DNA from: Schoenoplectus triqueter
Lineage: Eukaryota; Streptophyta; Magnoliopsida; Poales; Cyperaceae
Reading direction: 5' to 3'
NCBI GenBank assembly: GCA_964058805.1
Contig: CAXKVV010001943.1
Coordinates: forward strand, 1-33,240
Length of the DNA: 33,240 nt
Position 1 is the first letter of the stretch. Each line of letters begins with the position of its first letter. Below the pieces are notes generated by a model, which worked only from the letters and a program-made list of their open reading frames with translations, was not told the origin of the DNA and searched no databases. This document shows, piece by piece, positions 1 through 10,382 of the stretch. The position numbers and the translations under genes were made by a program.

Positions 1-2200
1 ATAAAATCAAATTGGCAGGATACCGGACCCGGTATGATTTGGTCCTCTACAGAGGATGCTTTCTCCAGGATACTTTGGCACAGAAAATCTTGTGGGTACT
101 CCAATAGTTTACCCAGAAATGGAAGGAATATAAGCGCCATTTTTGTAGTGTTTTATTTTAAAAAAAATACCATGCAACAATTGGTTTAGTATGATTGCCT
201 TATTTTTATTTATTTCATTTTTCAACAAATAAAATAAAATGTCCGCATTCTTGAGTTGTTTTGGCCCTTATGGAACTGTCATCTATAACAAGACTGACAA
301 TTGGCTTCCCTTGTCAAAAAATAAAATAAAATAAACTTGTCTGTATTTGTCACATTATCATTAAATGAATATTTGTCACATTATCACTTAATTGAATATT
401 TGTCACAGTATAATTTTCTTCACATTAGAAATTAAATTAAAATATTTGTCCAATTGTGTCTCATCTAGAATTTTGTCACACTGTTGTTTCTTGACTCGAC
501 CTGTTATATAAGTAAATAAAACACATAAATTAGATTTATTTTCGGGAGATAAATGCTAAAAATTTATAAATCTTAACAGCCCTTATACTATCACTTATTC
601 ACTTTACATGTATAAAGAATGCCACTATAAAAAGTAACAGAACAAAAGCATTTAATTGATGAAACAATAACTAAATTGAATAACAAATATTAAAATTATC
701 CAAAGTCATTCCTCAACATCACAATTCTCAAAACATGGGTGCAATTTTGTACTGGACATGTATTTTTTTTTTTAAATACCATTCCTAACTAAAATTCCAT
801 ATGAAAAGATTCATCGAACAATAGTGCATTGGGCAAATGATTCATTGTCACCGTATCTATTCTGAGAAGGGCTCGTGGAACAACAAGCATTTGTGACTTG
901 TTAGATAACGATTGCCATGCTAACGACTTATGAAATTACGCGAACACCCTTCAATTTTTGAAAGTAAATGTCGAGGCTGAGGAAGGAGAAAAACTGATAT
1001 TTGGGTGTTTTGTACACGTCAGCAGAAAGGTGTGGTGCCAATGTGCCATAGTTTGATTGCTCTCAATTTGTTCTGACATTGCATGTCCATTTGTGCTTTT
1101 CGCAATTATCTTTGTCAATAAAAATAAAAAAATGGACACGCTATCACAAATAAATAAATATAACAAAATAGTCATATTTATCTCGAAGTATCTAATTGGT
1201 CATCTAAAATATACATACATATATATTATGTAAGACTCATTTATTTAACAATCATGACACAACAGTTATTTCTTATTAATATAAAAAAATAGCTGCTTCA
1301 TCTTTTTCCATCACGGTAGATATGTTTTGCATAATATTTGATGCCAAATAAGAGTAATTCATTTTCATTAATTATATATATTTTTTTCCCAAATCACTAA
1401 TGATGTTTAACCTATATTGTCACTGTCCCAGTTATAAATGGCTTAAACAAATAACAAAATATATATACACACGTTTTAATTTTCTATTGTGATAAATACT
1501 TTGTCAATTCATTACTGTATTAACAGTTTCTGCCGACATAACATATGTAAAATACAGTGAATTCTAAAATTAAATTCGAATCTTAAAATAAGAAAAAAAC
1601 ATTTAATTAGCTGGTACATCAAATTCAATGAAACCAAAATTTTAGGATTTAATTAAATAATATAATTCAATACAATAACCAATTTTGGATAGCCAAAGCA
1701 TCATATAAACAAATGAATGAATCAATTAATATTTTGAAAAACAAAGTTCCGTGGGATTGACCACATGAATCTGACCTCAAATGGGTATGGCTAATAATTG
1801 ATTAATACTATCAGAGATGATTACATTTCATATCTAATTCTTTTATAGAATCACTGAAAGTGTAATTATGTAGACAACATGTGATCTCAAAAACACTAGA
1901 ACACCAAAATATTAAATAGCATCAATAAGATTTATTAATTATATAATTAATTAGCATAATTTCGCTTAAATTAATTAAGTGATGAAATTAAATTATAAAT
2001 TAATCCAAAAATTAAACTAATTACATAAATAAAAGTAGTTATAATAAAAAAATGGGATTTACATTAAGTTAAATAAGAGTATATAGAAATAAAACTAATT
2101 AAGTAAATAAATAAAAGTGATTAGAATAAAAGTAGTAAGATTATAAACAATAATTCACTCATATTAATCAAACGCACATTAATCTAATAAATAGGTAATC
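1..2200. other. AT-rich intergenic stretch
   Basis: No open reading frame here has recognisable protein similarity or codon structure; the short frames are chance openings in AT-rich DNA. The first 140 bases are less AT-rich and may be the edge of an older element, but I cannot name it. A short minisatellite (344-407) is annotated separately. The rest is poly-A/T-rich low-complexity sequence. Confidence 0.6.
344..407. repeat. short minisatellite, about 3 copies
   Basis: The motif TATTTGTCACATTATCA occurs at 344-360 and 370-386, and a third partial copy (ATATTTGTCACA) at 396-407. Spacing is about 25-27 bases. The sequence is non-coding and is visible by direct inspection. Confidence 0.7.
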
Positions 2201-2252
2201 TTTAAAACAACAATGTTATTCTATTGATGTCATGACGACTTTATGAGTCCGG

Positions 2253-2386
2253 TGTACCCCACCTAATAAGGCCAAGTATAAATAGTAACATTTACATCTA
2301 ATCTATAGGTTCTCATGATTCCATAGGTTCTCATGAGAATTTCGACGAACCGACAGTTGAAGGAGTACGTTGTACCCCACCTAATA
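2253..2386. repeat. paired direct repeats
   Basis: TGTACCCCACCTAATA (16 bases) occurs identically at 2253-2268 and 2371-2386. Between them ATAGGTTCTCATGA occurs twice, at 2305-2318 and 2323-2336, the second copy running into the 12-base palindrome TTCTCATGAGAA (2328-2339). No element ends are recognised. This may be part of a decayed LTR or MITE. Confidence 0.55.
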
Positions 2387-2919
2387 TAGCAGAGAGCAAT
2401 TCGTGATATACATAGTATTATAATCCAACTCTCTCTATATATATGTATATAAAATGAGTATTAATGAAATATTTATTAAGATAATTAATTTTAAAAAGAT
2501 ATAGTATTAAATCGAATTCTAATTAAATCAAACTAAGATTAAGGTATTACTAATATAAATTATTACATTAAGAAAATCAAGAACATTGTAGTTAAGTATG
2601 ATTTAAATGTGCAAATGCACTAATCAAACAAATAAATAATAAATAACTTAAAAAATGCATATCAAATTTGGTATGGGAAGAATGCAGCTGATTAGAATGA
2701 TGTAGGTAGGTTTCGCCTCAAGGACATGATAGAAATATATGTTTCATCCAAGTTTGTACTTGATGACTGCTTCATACCTTAGTCATTAAGAGACACCGTT
2801 TGTCGACCAATCACCAAGATCATCACTTAAGTGATAGATTCCCCTTGGCTACATTGTGAGATATGTTACATTATTGAGACCAAATAGCTACACTAGAGCT
2901 ATATAAGTGATCCAAATCA

Positions 2920-3270
2920 AGTCAAGTCGATTTGGCAAAGCACAAGTTTAATTCATTAGTTTAATGAGCCGAACTAACTCGTAATAGACATCTTAAGATA
3001 ACGAGTGAGCCGAACAGACTTTTTAATTGCTCATTTAATAATTAATAAAAACTTATAAAAATATTTCATACTAAAATTTATATAAAAATTAATGAGACTA
3101 ATAAAAAAAATTAATGATCCAAATGAGCTTGGCGGTTGAGCAAGGCCAAACTCGAGCTCAACTCATTAACTTGTTGAGCTTAATGAGTTGGCTCATTAGT
3201 GACTCAGATCATTAATGAGCGAGAAAAAATTGAGTCAATCCTGAGCGGGCCACGAGCGATCCACTATGAT
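2920..3270. mobile_element. decayed hAT-like miniature element (relic)
   Basis: The segment is rich in short GAGCT/GAGCC/CTCATTAATGAG motifs in both orientations, for example GAGCTCAACTCATTAA and GAGCTTAATGAGTTGG near 3150-3195. Many plant non-autonomous hAT elements carry subterminal arrays of this style (GAGCC/GAGCTCG). No clean terminal repeats or 8-bp target duplication are visible, so both the boundaries and the assignment are inferences. Confidence 0.35.
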
Positions 3271-3641
3271 ATTTTTTTCCTAACATCTTTGTCATCACTC
3301 AATATCGAGCGACGAGCAAGACGCTGCTCATGAGGTGTCCCAAATTTTTTATTTATTTATGGGTAGTATTCCCTTTGCTGATTGTTAGATATATGATAAG
3401 TTGAGTTATTATTATTTTTTATTATTTTTATGTGAGGACTGTCTGGGATCACATTTAAAAAAAAAAAGTATTTCACAAACATGAAACGGATAGCTTGGTA
3501 GGCGTTCCTTTGCGGAGCCGGGATGATGGATTTATCCGTTTTACAATTTTCCATCGTAAGGTCATATATGTGATATAAGAGTTTGTTTTCTCATATTATT
3601 ATATTTTTAAATATTTTTCTTTTTTTATCACTATTATAGCA

Positions 3642-4061
3642 TTTATATAAGAGTTTGACTACGGTGCTACGCGTCGCACAGATGACCCATGTGTTACGGA
3701 CCGTTTCTCTGTCTTTAAAGTTTAAATAGTCAATCCGACCGGTCAAAATATTTTTCATATGAAAATTTAATTGGGGACCAAATTTAAAAAAAAATAGAAT
3801 TTTTTTACTATTTTTTAAGATAGTTAGAAAATCACTTAATTTAATTATTATGAGTCATTCAAAAAGAGTCATTTTCTACCTATCTTAAAAAATAGTAAAA
3901 AAATCCTAAAAGATATAAAATTTAGTCCCCAACTAGATTTTCATATGAAAAATATTTTGACCGGTCGGATTGACCATTTAAACTTTAAACACGGAGAAAC
4001 GGTCCGTAGCACACGGGTCATCCGTGCTATGCATAACATCGTAGACAAACTCTTTATATAA
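3642..4061. repeat. 9-bp target site duplication (TTTATATAA)
   Basis: TTTATATAA lies at 3642-3650 and again at 4053-4061, directly abutting both ends of the fold-back element 3651-4052. A 9-bp duplication is typical of Mutator-superfamily insertions. The motif is AT-rich, so chance carries some weight, but its exact position at both TIR ends argues against coincidence. Confidence 0.75.
3651..4052. mobile_element. fold-back Mutator-like MITE, copy 1
   Basis: A 402-bp non-coding element made almost entirely of two inverted arms. The left end begins GAGTTTGACTACGGTG and the reverse complement of the right end begins GAGTTTGTCTACGATG. The arms stay paired through the ACCGGTC and TTTTCATATGAAAA blocks (about 3738-3768 and 3942-3966), with a central loop near 3845-3870. 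It is flanked by a perfect 9-bp duplication and carries no transposase, so movement would need one supplied in trans. A diverged relative lies near 10383-10779. The 9-bp duplication points to Mutator; the TIR sequence itself is not a family I can name. Confidence 0.8.
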
Positions 4062-4440
4062 TGCATATTTATACATCTTTATGCATACATTTTATACGTC
4101 ATTTATAAATTAGTAATCAATTATCATTTTAAAATAAATAGTTCTTCTATTATACACACATAAAATATGTTTTTCAAATAATAATTAAATTAATAGATTT
4201 TTTATTTATTTCATTGTGATACACAAATGACTTGTATTTTTAAATCATTTTGTATATGTAGTTTTTTCGTGTGCACTTGGTGACTGTCGTGCTCTCTACC
4301 ATACATCTTGATTCATAGTGTGACAACATATATCTCATTTGTATATATAGACTATGTTTAACAAATTTAAAATATAAAATATATTTAGTAACTCTTAAAT
4401 AAATATTAATGACGTAGATTTATAATACTCTAACAATGCA
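4062..4440. other. AT-rich intergenic stretch
   Basis: No coding frame, repeat array or element terminus is visible between the MITE and the less AT-rich segment that follows. Confidence 0.5.
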
Positions 4441-5460
4441 AAGAAGTACGGGGACTTGGTTGTGATTTAAATGTTGTAAAATTTATTCCATCTCTTTAAC
4501 TCTGTTTTGTAGTACGAAATAATAATTGTTCCCTGTCAATCTCTTCGCTTTGTACTACAAAGCTAACATGATAACATCACAGTTCAGTTCACACTTGATA
4601 GTGGAGAACTGTAGGCGTCCCCCATTGCATGGTACTGGAGAGGATAACAGCAATTTAGAGTTGGAAAACCAAGGTGGCCGTACGAGACCCCTGCGGTAAA
4701 AAATAATAACAGCGGGGCCAGATAAAAAAATTGGATAAAATAACGGTGGTGGCAGTGGGCAGTGGGCAGTGGCATGCATCGAGCATTGCCGCGTTGGGAG
4801 TGGGGTAAAAATAAGCCTACGGGCCTGCCATCAAAAAAAAAAGTGGGGTAAAAATAAAACAGCTGTTGTCTGGTAATTAACAGCATCCGGGCACTTCTCA
4901 GGGATTTCACCGCTGTAAATAAACAAAATTATCTGAGCAGAGCGCCGAGCGGTGTTGTTACCTGGTGCAGGTGTCGATCCACATGATAAGGGCGCCACCC
5001 GTTCAAGTCCCAACTCAGATCTGACCCACCACGCTTCGAACATTTATTTCCTGTTTCTCTCCATAGGATGTAATTGTCTCGATTATCTGCAATTAATCAA
5101 AGCCGTCTGTTTTGAATCGTGCAATCATATTTCTCCGCAAGTAGCCGTGCTGGCCACTGGCCAGTTGGGTAAGTAAAAGCGTTGAACCGTCTGGCCTGGT
5201 ATGTACGGTGCTGATTTATTCGGAGGTACATAATGTGCTGATGGGGCTGGATAGGATTGTAGACTTCAAAAGCTTGCCTTCCGTTCCGTGTGTTGAAAGC
5301 ATGACATGGGTGCTTTTAAGGATTTCAGTAGTGAACCTGTTTCTTTGTTGCACTCTCTTTGCAGCTAATTGTGAAAATAGAACCTTTTCTTGATCCAGCT
5401 ACAGCTTCCTGCTGCTGGGACCTGGGTGCCGTTTGATGAAATATTTTCAGAATGTCCAAA
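4440..5460 (+). other. lower-AT segment with splice-like signals, unassigned
   Basis: This kilobase is clearly richer in G+C than its surroundings. On the + strand it holds a pyrimidine-rich acceptor-like CTGTTTCTCTCCATAG ending at 5066, an open stretch from 5067, a consensus donor GGTAAGT at 5168-5174, and a strong acceptor-like TGCACTCTCTTTGCAG ending at 5364. The open stretch reads CNCLDYLQLIKAVCFESCNH and onward, but I do not recognise it. It may be a gene fragment, a captured exon, a long non-coding RNA or an old element. Continuing into the next putative exon reaches a stop within 10 codons. The track CCGTTCAAGTCCC near 5000 resembles a tRNA/SINE B box, without a convincing A box. Confidence 0.3.
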
Positions 5461-5960
5461 TTCAAAATGACAGTCTGGGCCTTTGATTTTAATTTTAAAA
5501 ATATGCACTATTTTGTTAAATCATAAATGTTTTTTTTTGACAATCGAGATAATCAATTAAATTCAAAATAATATTAAAATAAGAGTGATCTTTTCATTAT
5601 GTTTGAAGTTGGTATTTTTTTTCATGTTTCTGCAAGACTGATGTTCTCAATTTCTAATAAGATTAGTGCGTAATTAAAATTATAAAAATGAGTATCTAAT
5701 AATTTTTAGTTTATTCATTTAATTAACAAATACAGAAAACAAATATATTAATTTATCTATAAAAGAATATGAATTAGAATTTTGTATAAATCAATCTTAG
5801 ATGTACCAATTAAATTATACTATAAAAATAATATATATAAATCGATCTAAAAAAAAAGACGAATAATGATGATGGTGGTGACTATATATTATGATTAAAT
5901 ATTAATTTAAGAATTATAGTATGTATAAACTTTAAATGTCTAAACTTTGAGAATGAAAAA
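5460..5960. other. AT-rich intergenic stretch
   Basis: Low-complexity AT-rich DNA upstream of the first recognisable LINE codons. The 5' end of the LINE may lie anywhere near 5920-6000; no target duplication could be identified. Confidence 0.5.
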
Positions 5961-6263
5961 TAAGAGACTTCAATCAAGTTAAATGTACTAAGGATCATGC
6001 TCATAGGTTTTTGGTGAAGGATATGAGATTAAGAATAGATGGAGAGAATACTTCAACAAGATATTGAACGACGAGAGTGAGAAAACCGCGATCAAGTTAG
6101 ACAACTTAGTTGACATCAACAGGCGATTTGTTCGGAGAATTCAAGAGTCTGAGGTGAAAAAAAAATTAAAAAAAAATGAAAATAGATAAGACATTAGGAC
6201 CTGATGACATCTCGAATGAGGTATGGAGATGTTTTAGAGATATAGCAATATTGTGGCTCACTA
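5960..6263 (+). mobile_element. RTE-type LINE, upstream fragment of reverse-transcriptase ORF
   Basis: Translating + from about 6012 gives GEGYEIKNRWREYFNKILND, then further residues ending ...LGPDDISNEVWRCFRDIAILWLT just before 6264. The RWREYFNKILN and GPD-I-NEVW blocks are characteristic of the N-terminal part of plant RTE-clade LINE reverse transcriptases. The LINE continues at 8522, so this is the left half of an element interrupted by a Copia insertion. The upstream reading frame is already broken by stops. The endonuclease domain is absent, consistent with 5' truncation, which is common in non-LTR elements. Not functional. Confidence 0.75.
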
Positions 6264-6287
6264 ATGAGCTCTCCTCCACTTGCGCAA

Positions 6288-7259
6288 TTATGGCAAGATT
6301 AAGCGGATTTCTTTCATCTTCTTTCTCTTAACATGGTTGCTTGTAGCTAGCATAACATAAATTCTCTCAAAGTTTTGCTTCTTCTTATTTGGAAAGACTA
6401 AAGAACAATCGTGTGTTGTGTGACCTTCCTTATGGCATGAGAAGCATATACATGACATTCCTTTCTCATTTCGCTCTTTATTATGCTCCTTTTCAAGATT
6501 TAGTATTCTTTCAAATATTTTCATAATGACTTGATCATTCATAGAAGATGAGCGAGATGATGTCTTGCTCAAATAGTGGTGCGATGGAGATCTTTGAGCT
6601 TGAAGAGCGGTTTCTTTGAGTTTTGGTGTGAGCTCTCCGTTTTATCGTAGCTTCTCCTCAAAGTATAGAAGATGAGTGAATACTTCTTCATGTGTGAATT
6701 CACCAAAAGAGTCTTGCATTGCTTCTAAAGTTCTTATCATGCTCTCCCATCTTGGTCTTCTCATTATTGCCCAAAAAATCTTGCCTACAATCTTAGAGTT
6801 AGACAAAGATTCTCCAACTTCATCAAATTCATTAAGAATATGCATTAATCTTGAATATATATTCTCAATTGATTCTCCTTCTTGTATACAAAAATTTTCA
6901 AATTCAGACTCTAGACCCATTAGTTTTGTTCTTTTCATTTGAGTGTTGCCCTCAAATTTATTCAATAGGATCTCCCAGATTTCACTAACAATTTCGGTAG
7001 TACCAAATAGTATAGCAATCTTTTCACTAACCGAATTTATGATAACATTGACGGCATAATCATTTTGAGATTTCAGTTCTTTGACCTTTTGTGTCATTGT
7101 AAGGTTGCTAGGATCATAATGCGGTACATAACCATGTTGGACAACATCCCAAATGCCTAGAATGTTGAGATAGTTCACCATACATTTCTTCCAAAAACTG
7201 AAATTTTTACAATTAAAACCTAGAGTTGGGGGTTCTTTTACATGCATTAAAGAAGTCAT
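6288..7259 (-). pseudogene. gag: Copia gag polyprotein, one internal stop
   Basis: The frame begins MTSLMHVKEPPTLGF and carries a UBN2/gag-like region: FSFWKKCMVNYLNILGIWDV, then KLMGLESEFENF-IQEGESI and HLLYFEEKLR. A CX2CX4HX4C zinc knuckle follows (CFSCHKEGHTTHDC, near 6425-6470). The same frame is interrupted by a single TAA at 6642-6644, directly after FEEKLR, and then stays open to a TAA at 6288. Gag would package element RNA into virus-like particles. An in-frame methionine 10 codons upstream (7289) lies close to the primer-binding site; I chose 7259 because conserved sequence begins just after it. The internal stop and missing pol make this a relic, although the rest of the frame is surprisingly intact. 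Confidence 0.8.
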
Positions 7260-7304
7260 CTTGGACCAAAAATACCACAAATAAAGCAATTAAAACTGAG
7301 CTCC

Positions 7305-7317
7305 TGCTCTGATACCA
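7305..7317 (-). other. primer-binding site (initiator tRNA-Met type)
   Basis: The - strand reads TGGTATCAGAGC beginning three bases after the LTR terminus (…CTAACA AAG TGGTATCAGAGC). This is the standard plant Copia primer-binding sequence, complementary to the 3' end of initiator methionyl-tRNA. Its position fixes both the element's orientation and the inner LTR boundary at 7321. Confidence 0.9.
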
Positions 7318-7684
7318 CTTTGTTAGACCTTTGAAACCCTGGGATGGTGGTATTGAAAGGTCAAGAAGGTGCAAGAATGTAAAGAACCTAAGATAGAAAT
7401 GTATAAACCGGTTTGGGGCTTAATGTTCAAGTGTAATGGCAGCAGAATATGATTTAAATCAATTCAATTCTCACAAGAATATAGCAATCAAAGAAATATG
7501 AGAAAAGAAAAGTAAAGATAAAATAAGAACACAAGATGTAACGGAGTTCGGCTTTAACAATGCCTACGTCTCCGGGACCCTCAACCTCTAACAATTGAGG
7601 TTGAACCGATATATTTAAAAAATAATTTTACACTTGTAGAACTCGGTCCCTTACAAAAATGGGCTGCCAAGCCTATCGGTAACA

Positions 7685-7802
7685 AGAGTGACAACACACT
7701 CAAAAGGGTGAGTGACAGCACACTCAAAAAGGGTGAGTGACAACACACTCAAGAAAGGTGAGTGACAACACACTCAAGAAAAGGTGAGCACTACAGCTCA
7801 AA
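7685..7802. repeat. tandem repeat inside the Copia LTR
   Basis: About four copies of a 25-26-bp unit, GAGTGACAACACACTCAA plus a variable AAAGGGT spacer, followed by a degenerate fifth. Each unit contains the inverted pair GAGTG...CACTC, so each copy could fold into a small hairpin. Confidence 0.85.
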
Positions 7803-8056
7803 AGAATATTTTCAAGAAGATCACGAAAGATCAAGTTGGAAGAATAGTGAGAAGCTAGATTGAGCTTGAACTAGGATTTGGCTAATTAAGTGTATCAATC
7901 TCTTGAATTATCTCTCTCACTTTGTATATGACTAGTAAACTTTTTAGAGTAATGATTTTGCTAGATAGATCAAATTCCAACTAAGTCTATCGAAAATTCA
8001 GTGAGAGGGGTGATCATTTTAAAATAGATTTTCTGAAGAAACTATTTTTCGGCCTG

Positions 8057-8275
8057 AACCGTTATAACGGTTTAGAAAGAATAGCCGTTGGATCAACTGA
8101 ACTGAAACGTTATAACGATTTATCAAATCGTTATACGTTTCCCAAATCGTTGTAACGATTACTAAATCGTTACATAACGATACACTCTGATTTCTTTCAG
8201 AATATTTCTGCCTTAGAATATTTTTGAGTATTAAGATGAACCTTTATAACGTTTACTGAATCGTTATAACGATTC
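8057..8275. promoter_or_regulatory. cluster of CGTTATAACG palindromes in the LTR
   Basis: Perfect palindromes AACCGTTATAACGGTT (8057-8072), CGTTATAACG (8108-8117) and GAATCGTTATAACGATTC (8258-8275) are separated by many half-sites (ATCGTT, AACGATT) between 8115 and 8190. AACNG cores match the general recognition sequence of plant MYB factors. A promoter/enhancer role is an inference from position and sequence only. Confidence 0.5.
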
Positions 8276-8521
8276 CCTGGGCAGATGCAATTTTCTTGTT
8301 GTTTAAGCTCAATTTATCTTGACTAATTCAACTCAGTTTGAATCTAACTAAACCTAAGCCTAATGTAGTCTTGATTAAGCTCTTATATCCCAGCACTAGT
8401 CTTGGTTCTTATGCACTAGTCCATTTGTATGTTAATCCATGCACAAAACTCAAACAAGGCAAATTGTAAAATTCAAGATTGTTTTCAAATCGACAAATCA
8501 AAGAAGATGTTAAGTGTAACA

Positions 8522-10098
8522 GTACTAATTACAGAGGAATTAAACTCATGAGTCATACCATGAACCTTTAGAAGAGAGTAATTGAGCATCGTTTAAGAAA
8601 ACTTATAAATATCTTTAAAAATCAGTTTGGTTTTATACTTGAGAAGTCCACCATGAAACCGATTTCCTTGATAAGACAACTTATGGAGAAATATCGAGAA
8701 CCGAAGAAGGACCGACATATGATATTTATTGATTTAGAGAAAACATATGATAAAATACCAAGAATATCATATGATGGGTGTTTAAAATGAAATGAGTCCC
8801 CACAAAGTACGTTACCCTTATTTAAGATATATACACAAATATTGTGACCTATGTTAGAGCATGTGACGTCGAGTCGATGTATTTCTTATTAAGATAGCAT
8901 TACATCAATGGTCAAAATTGAGTCCATATATTTTCACCTTAATGATGGATGAGATAACAAATGACATATAAGGAAATATTCTTTGGTGCTTGCTCTTTGT
9001 TGATGATGTGGTGCTGATTGACGAGAGCAGAATTAGAGTCGATAAAAAACTAGAGTTGTGGAGAGAAATTTAGAATCGAAAGATTTTAGACTTAGTATGA
9101 CCAAATCAAATATATGTGGTGTTAGCTCAGCGGGGAAAACTCAGATGATGAAGATGTTAGTTTGGACGGACAAATAGTATTCATAAATGACACATTTCTG
9201 TATTTGGGATCAATGTTACATAGTGATGGATAGATCAATGAAGATGTTAATCATAGAATAAGAGCCAGATGTGTGAAATGGAGACAAGCATCTGGTATTT
9301 TTTGTGACAAAAAGATACCGAACAAACTAAAAGGCAAGTTCTACAGGACGACGATTAGACCTACGATGATATATAGCGCAGAATATTGGGCTACAAAAAG
9401 ATAACACATCTAAAAAATGAGTGTAGCTAAAATGCGGATGCTTTGTTGGATATGTAGCCACATAAGGAAAGATCGAATCAGAAATGATGATATTCAGGAT
9501 AAACTTGGGGTAGTACCAATTCAAGAGAAGCTAGTCCAATACCGTTTGCGATGATTTGTCATATCCAACGAAGGCCTCCTGAAGCACCAGTACGTAGTGG
9601 TATTCTAAGTCGTCGTGAAAACACAAGAAGAGGAAGAGGTCGACCGAAACTGACATGGGAGAAAGCAATAAAAATAAATTTGAAGGAATGAAATATATCC
9701 AAATAGCTTGCTTTGGATAAAAGTATTTGGAAGATGGTGATTTATGTACTTGAATTATGATTTAGCAGTTAGAATCTAGTAGTAGAGTTATAAACTTTAG
9801 GTTCTTAGATCTTTAGAATTTTAGAGTTTAAAATTTAGGATTTAAAAATAGATTCTATAATAGAGGTTTATTGTATTATTATTATTATTATTATTAGCAT
9901 ATTATCAACATCATTTTCATTATTATTATCATATTGTTATCACCGTTATCATTATCATTTTTTTTATTTATTATTTCTTTCTCATCATTCTCATTATTAT
10001 CATTGATATTTGAGATCTTTGATCCTATGTTTTCTAATTGAGTTTTATTTCTAGTCTGCCATAATTTATTTGGGATTAAAAACTTTATTGTTGTTGAA
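8522..10098 (+). mobile_element. RTE-type LINE, downstream fragment (RT to 3' end)
   Basis: The + strand translation resumes TNYRGIKLMSHTMNL, then [22 protein letters not shown] and [14 protein letters not shown] (motif A aspartate). The catalytic box FVDDVVLID follows at 8996-9022. Further on are [22 protein letters not shown] and, in a shifted frame, the C-terminal RRPPEAP and RGRGRPKLTW blocks typical of plant RTE elements (about 9565-9660). The tail holds TTA/TCATTA microsatellites (9872-9990). The element ends TTTGGGATTAAAAACTTTATTGTTGTTG, near 10098, matching the TTGTTG-type terminus of plant RTE LINEs. Several stops and frameshifts make it dead. Confidence 0.8.
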
Positions 10099-10382
10099 TC
10101 GAACTGATGAATTACACACCCTTACTTTTGTGATTCTGTATTAATTGTGGATAAAAAATGGACTGAAAACATATGCACAGTATTTATGCTCATATAGAGC
10201 ATAGTCACTTTACCTACCTAAGTGAAAATATGAAGGATACTTCAAAATATCATTTTACTTCATCGAACAAATTTAGAAAAATATATAAAAAATGCAGGTT
10301 GCATTCGATTTTACTTGATCGAACAAAAATTCTTGTAATTTTGTTGTGTGTTTTCATTTAGCTCATCGGATGAATATATATA
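10099..10382. other. AT-rich spacer between LINE end and MITE copy 2
   Basis: No recognisable gene. A 62-codon open frame here has no features that would support it as a gene. Confidence 0.5.

Larger units (their letters stand above)
6264..8521 (-). mobile_element. Copia LTR retrotransposon fragment inserted in the LINE
   Basis: The - strand order is LTR (8521-7321), primer-binding site (7317-7305), gag (7259-6288), then an abrupt return to LINE sequence. No protease, integrase, reverse transcriptase or second LTR is present. On the right side the junction is exact: the LTR ends TAACA at 8521 and the LINE resumes in TNYRGI at 8522. On the left, gag-side sequence abuts LINE codons for WLT at about 6263. 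About 30 LINE residues that should lie between WLT and the CTNYRGI block are missing. The simplest reading is insertion, followed by one deletion removing pol, the 3' LTR, one target duplication and about 100 bases of LINE. Confidence 0.8.
7321..8521 (-). repeat. Copia long terminal repeat (1,201 bp)
   Basis: On the + strand the LTR begins TGTTAGACCTTT at 7321 and ends AGTGTAACA at 8521, giving TGTTA/TAACA ends. The inner end is fixed by the primer-binding site and the outer end by the exact return of LINE codons at 8522. It contains a 25-26-bp tandem repeat (7685-7802), an inverted pair CAACCTC/GAGGTTG near 7582-7607, and several CGTTATAACG palindromes (8057-8275). Only one LTR is present, so insertion age cannot be read from LTR-LTR divergence. 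Confidence 0.8.

Noticed and set aside
2225..2365. Hammerhead ribozyme (ATGAGTCCG and CGACGAAC motifs)
   Set aside because: The CTGATGA core is altered (TTTATGAG), the GAAA block is not intact, and helix II cannot be drawn between the two parts.
4960..5015. tRNA gene or tRNA-derived SINE (CCGTTCAAGTCCC B-box-like)
   Set aside because: No A box at proper spacing, no cloverleaf pairing and no poly-A tail could be found.
9327..9524. Minus-strand 65-codon gene
   Set aside because: It is the antisense of the LINE C-terminal coding region, whose + strand translation matches RTE reverse transcriptase.
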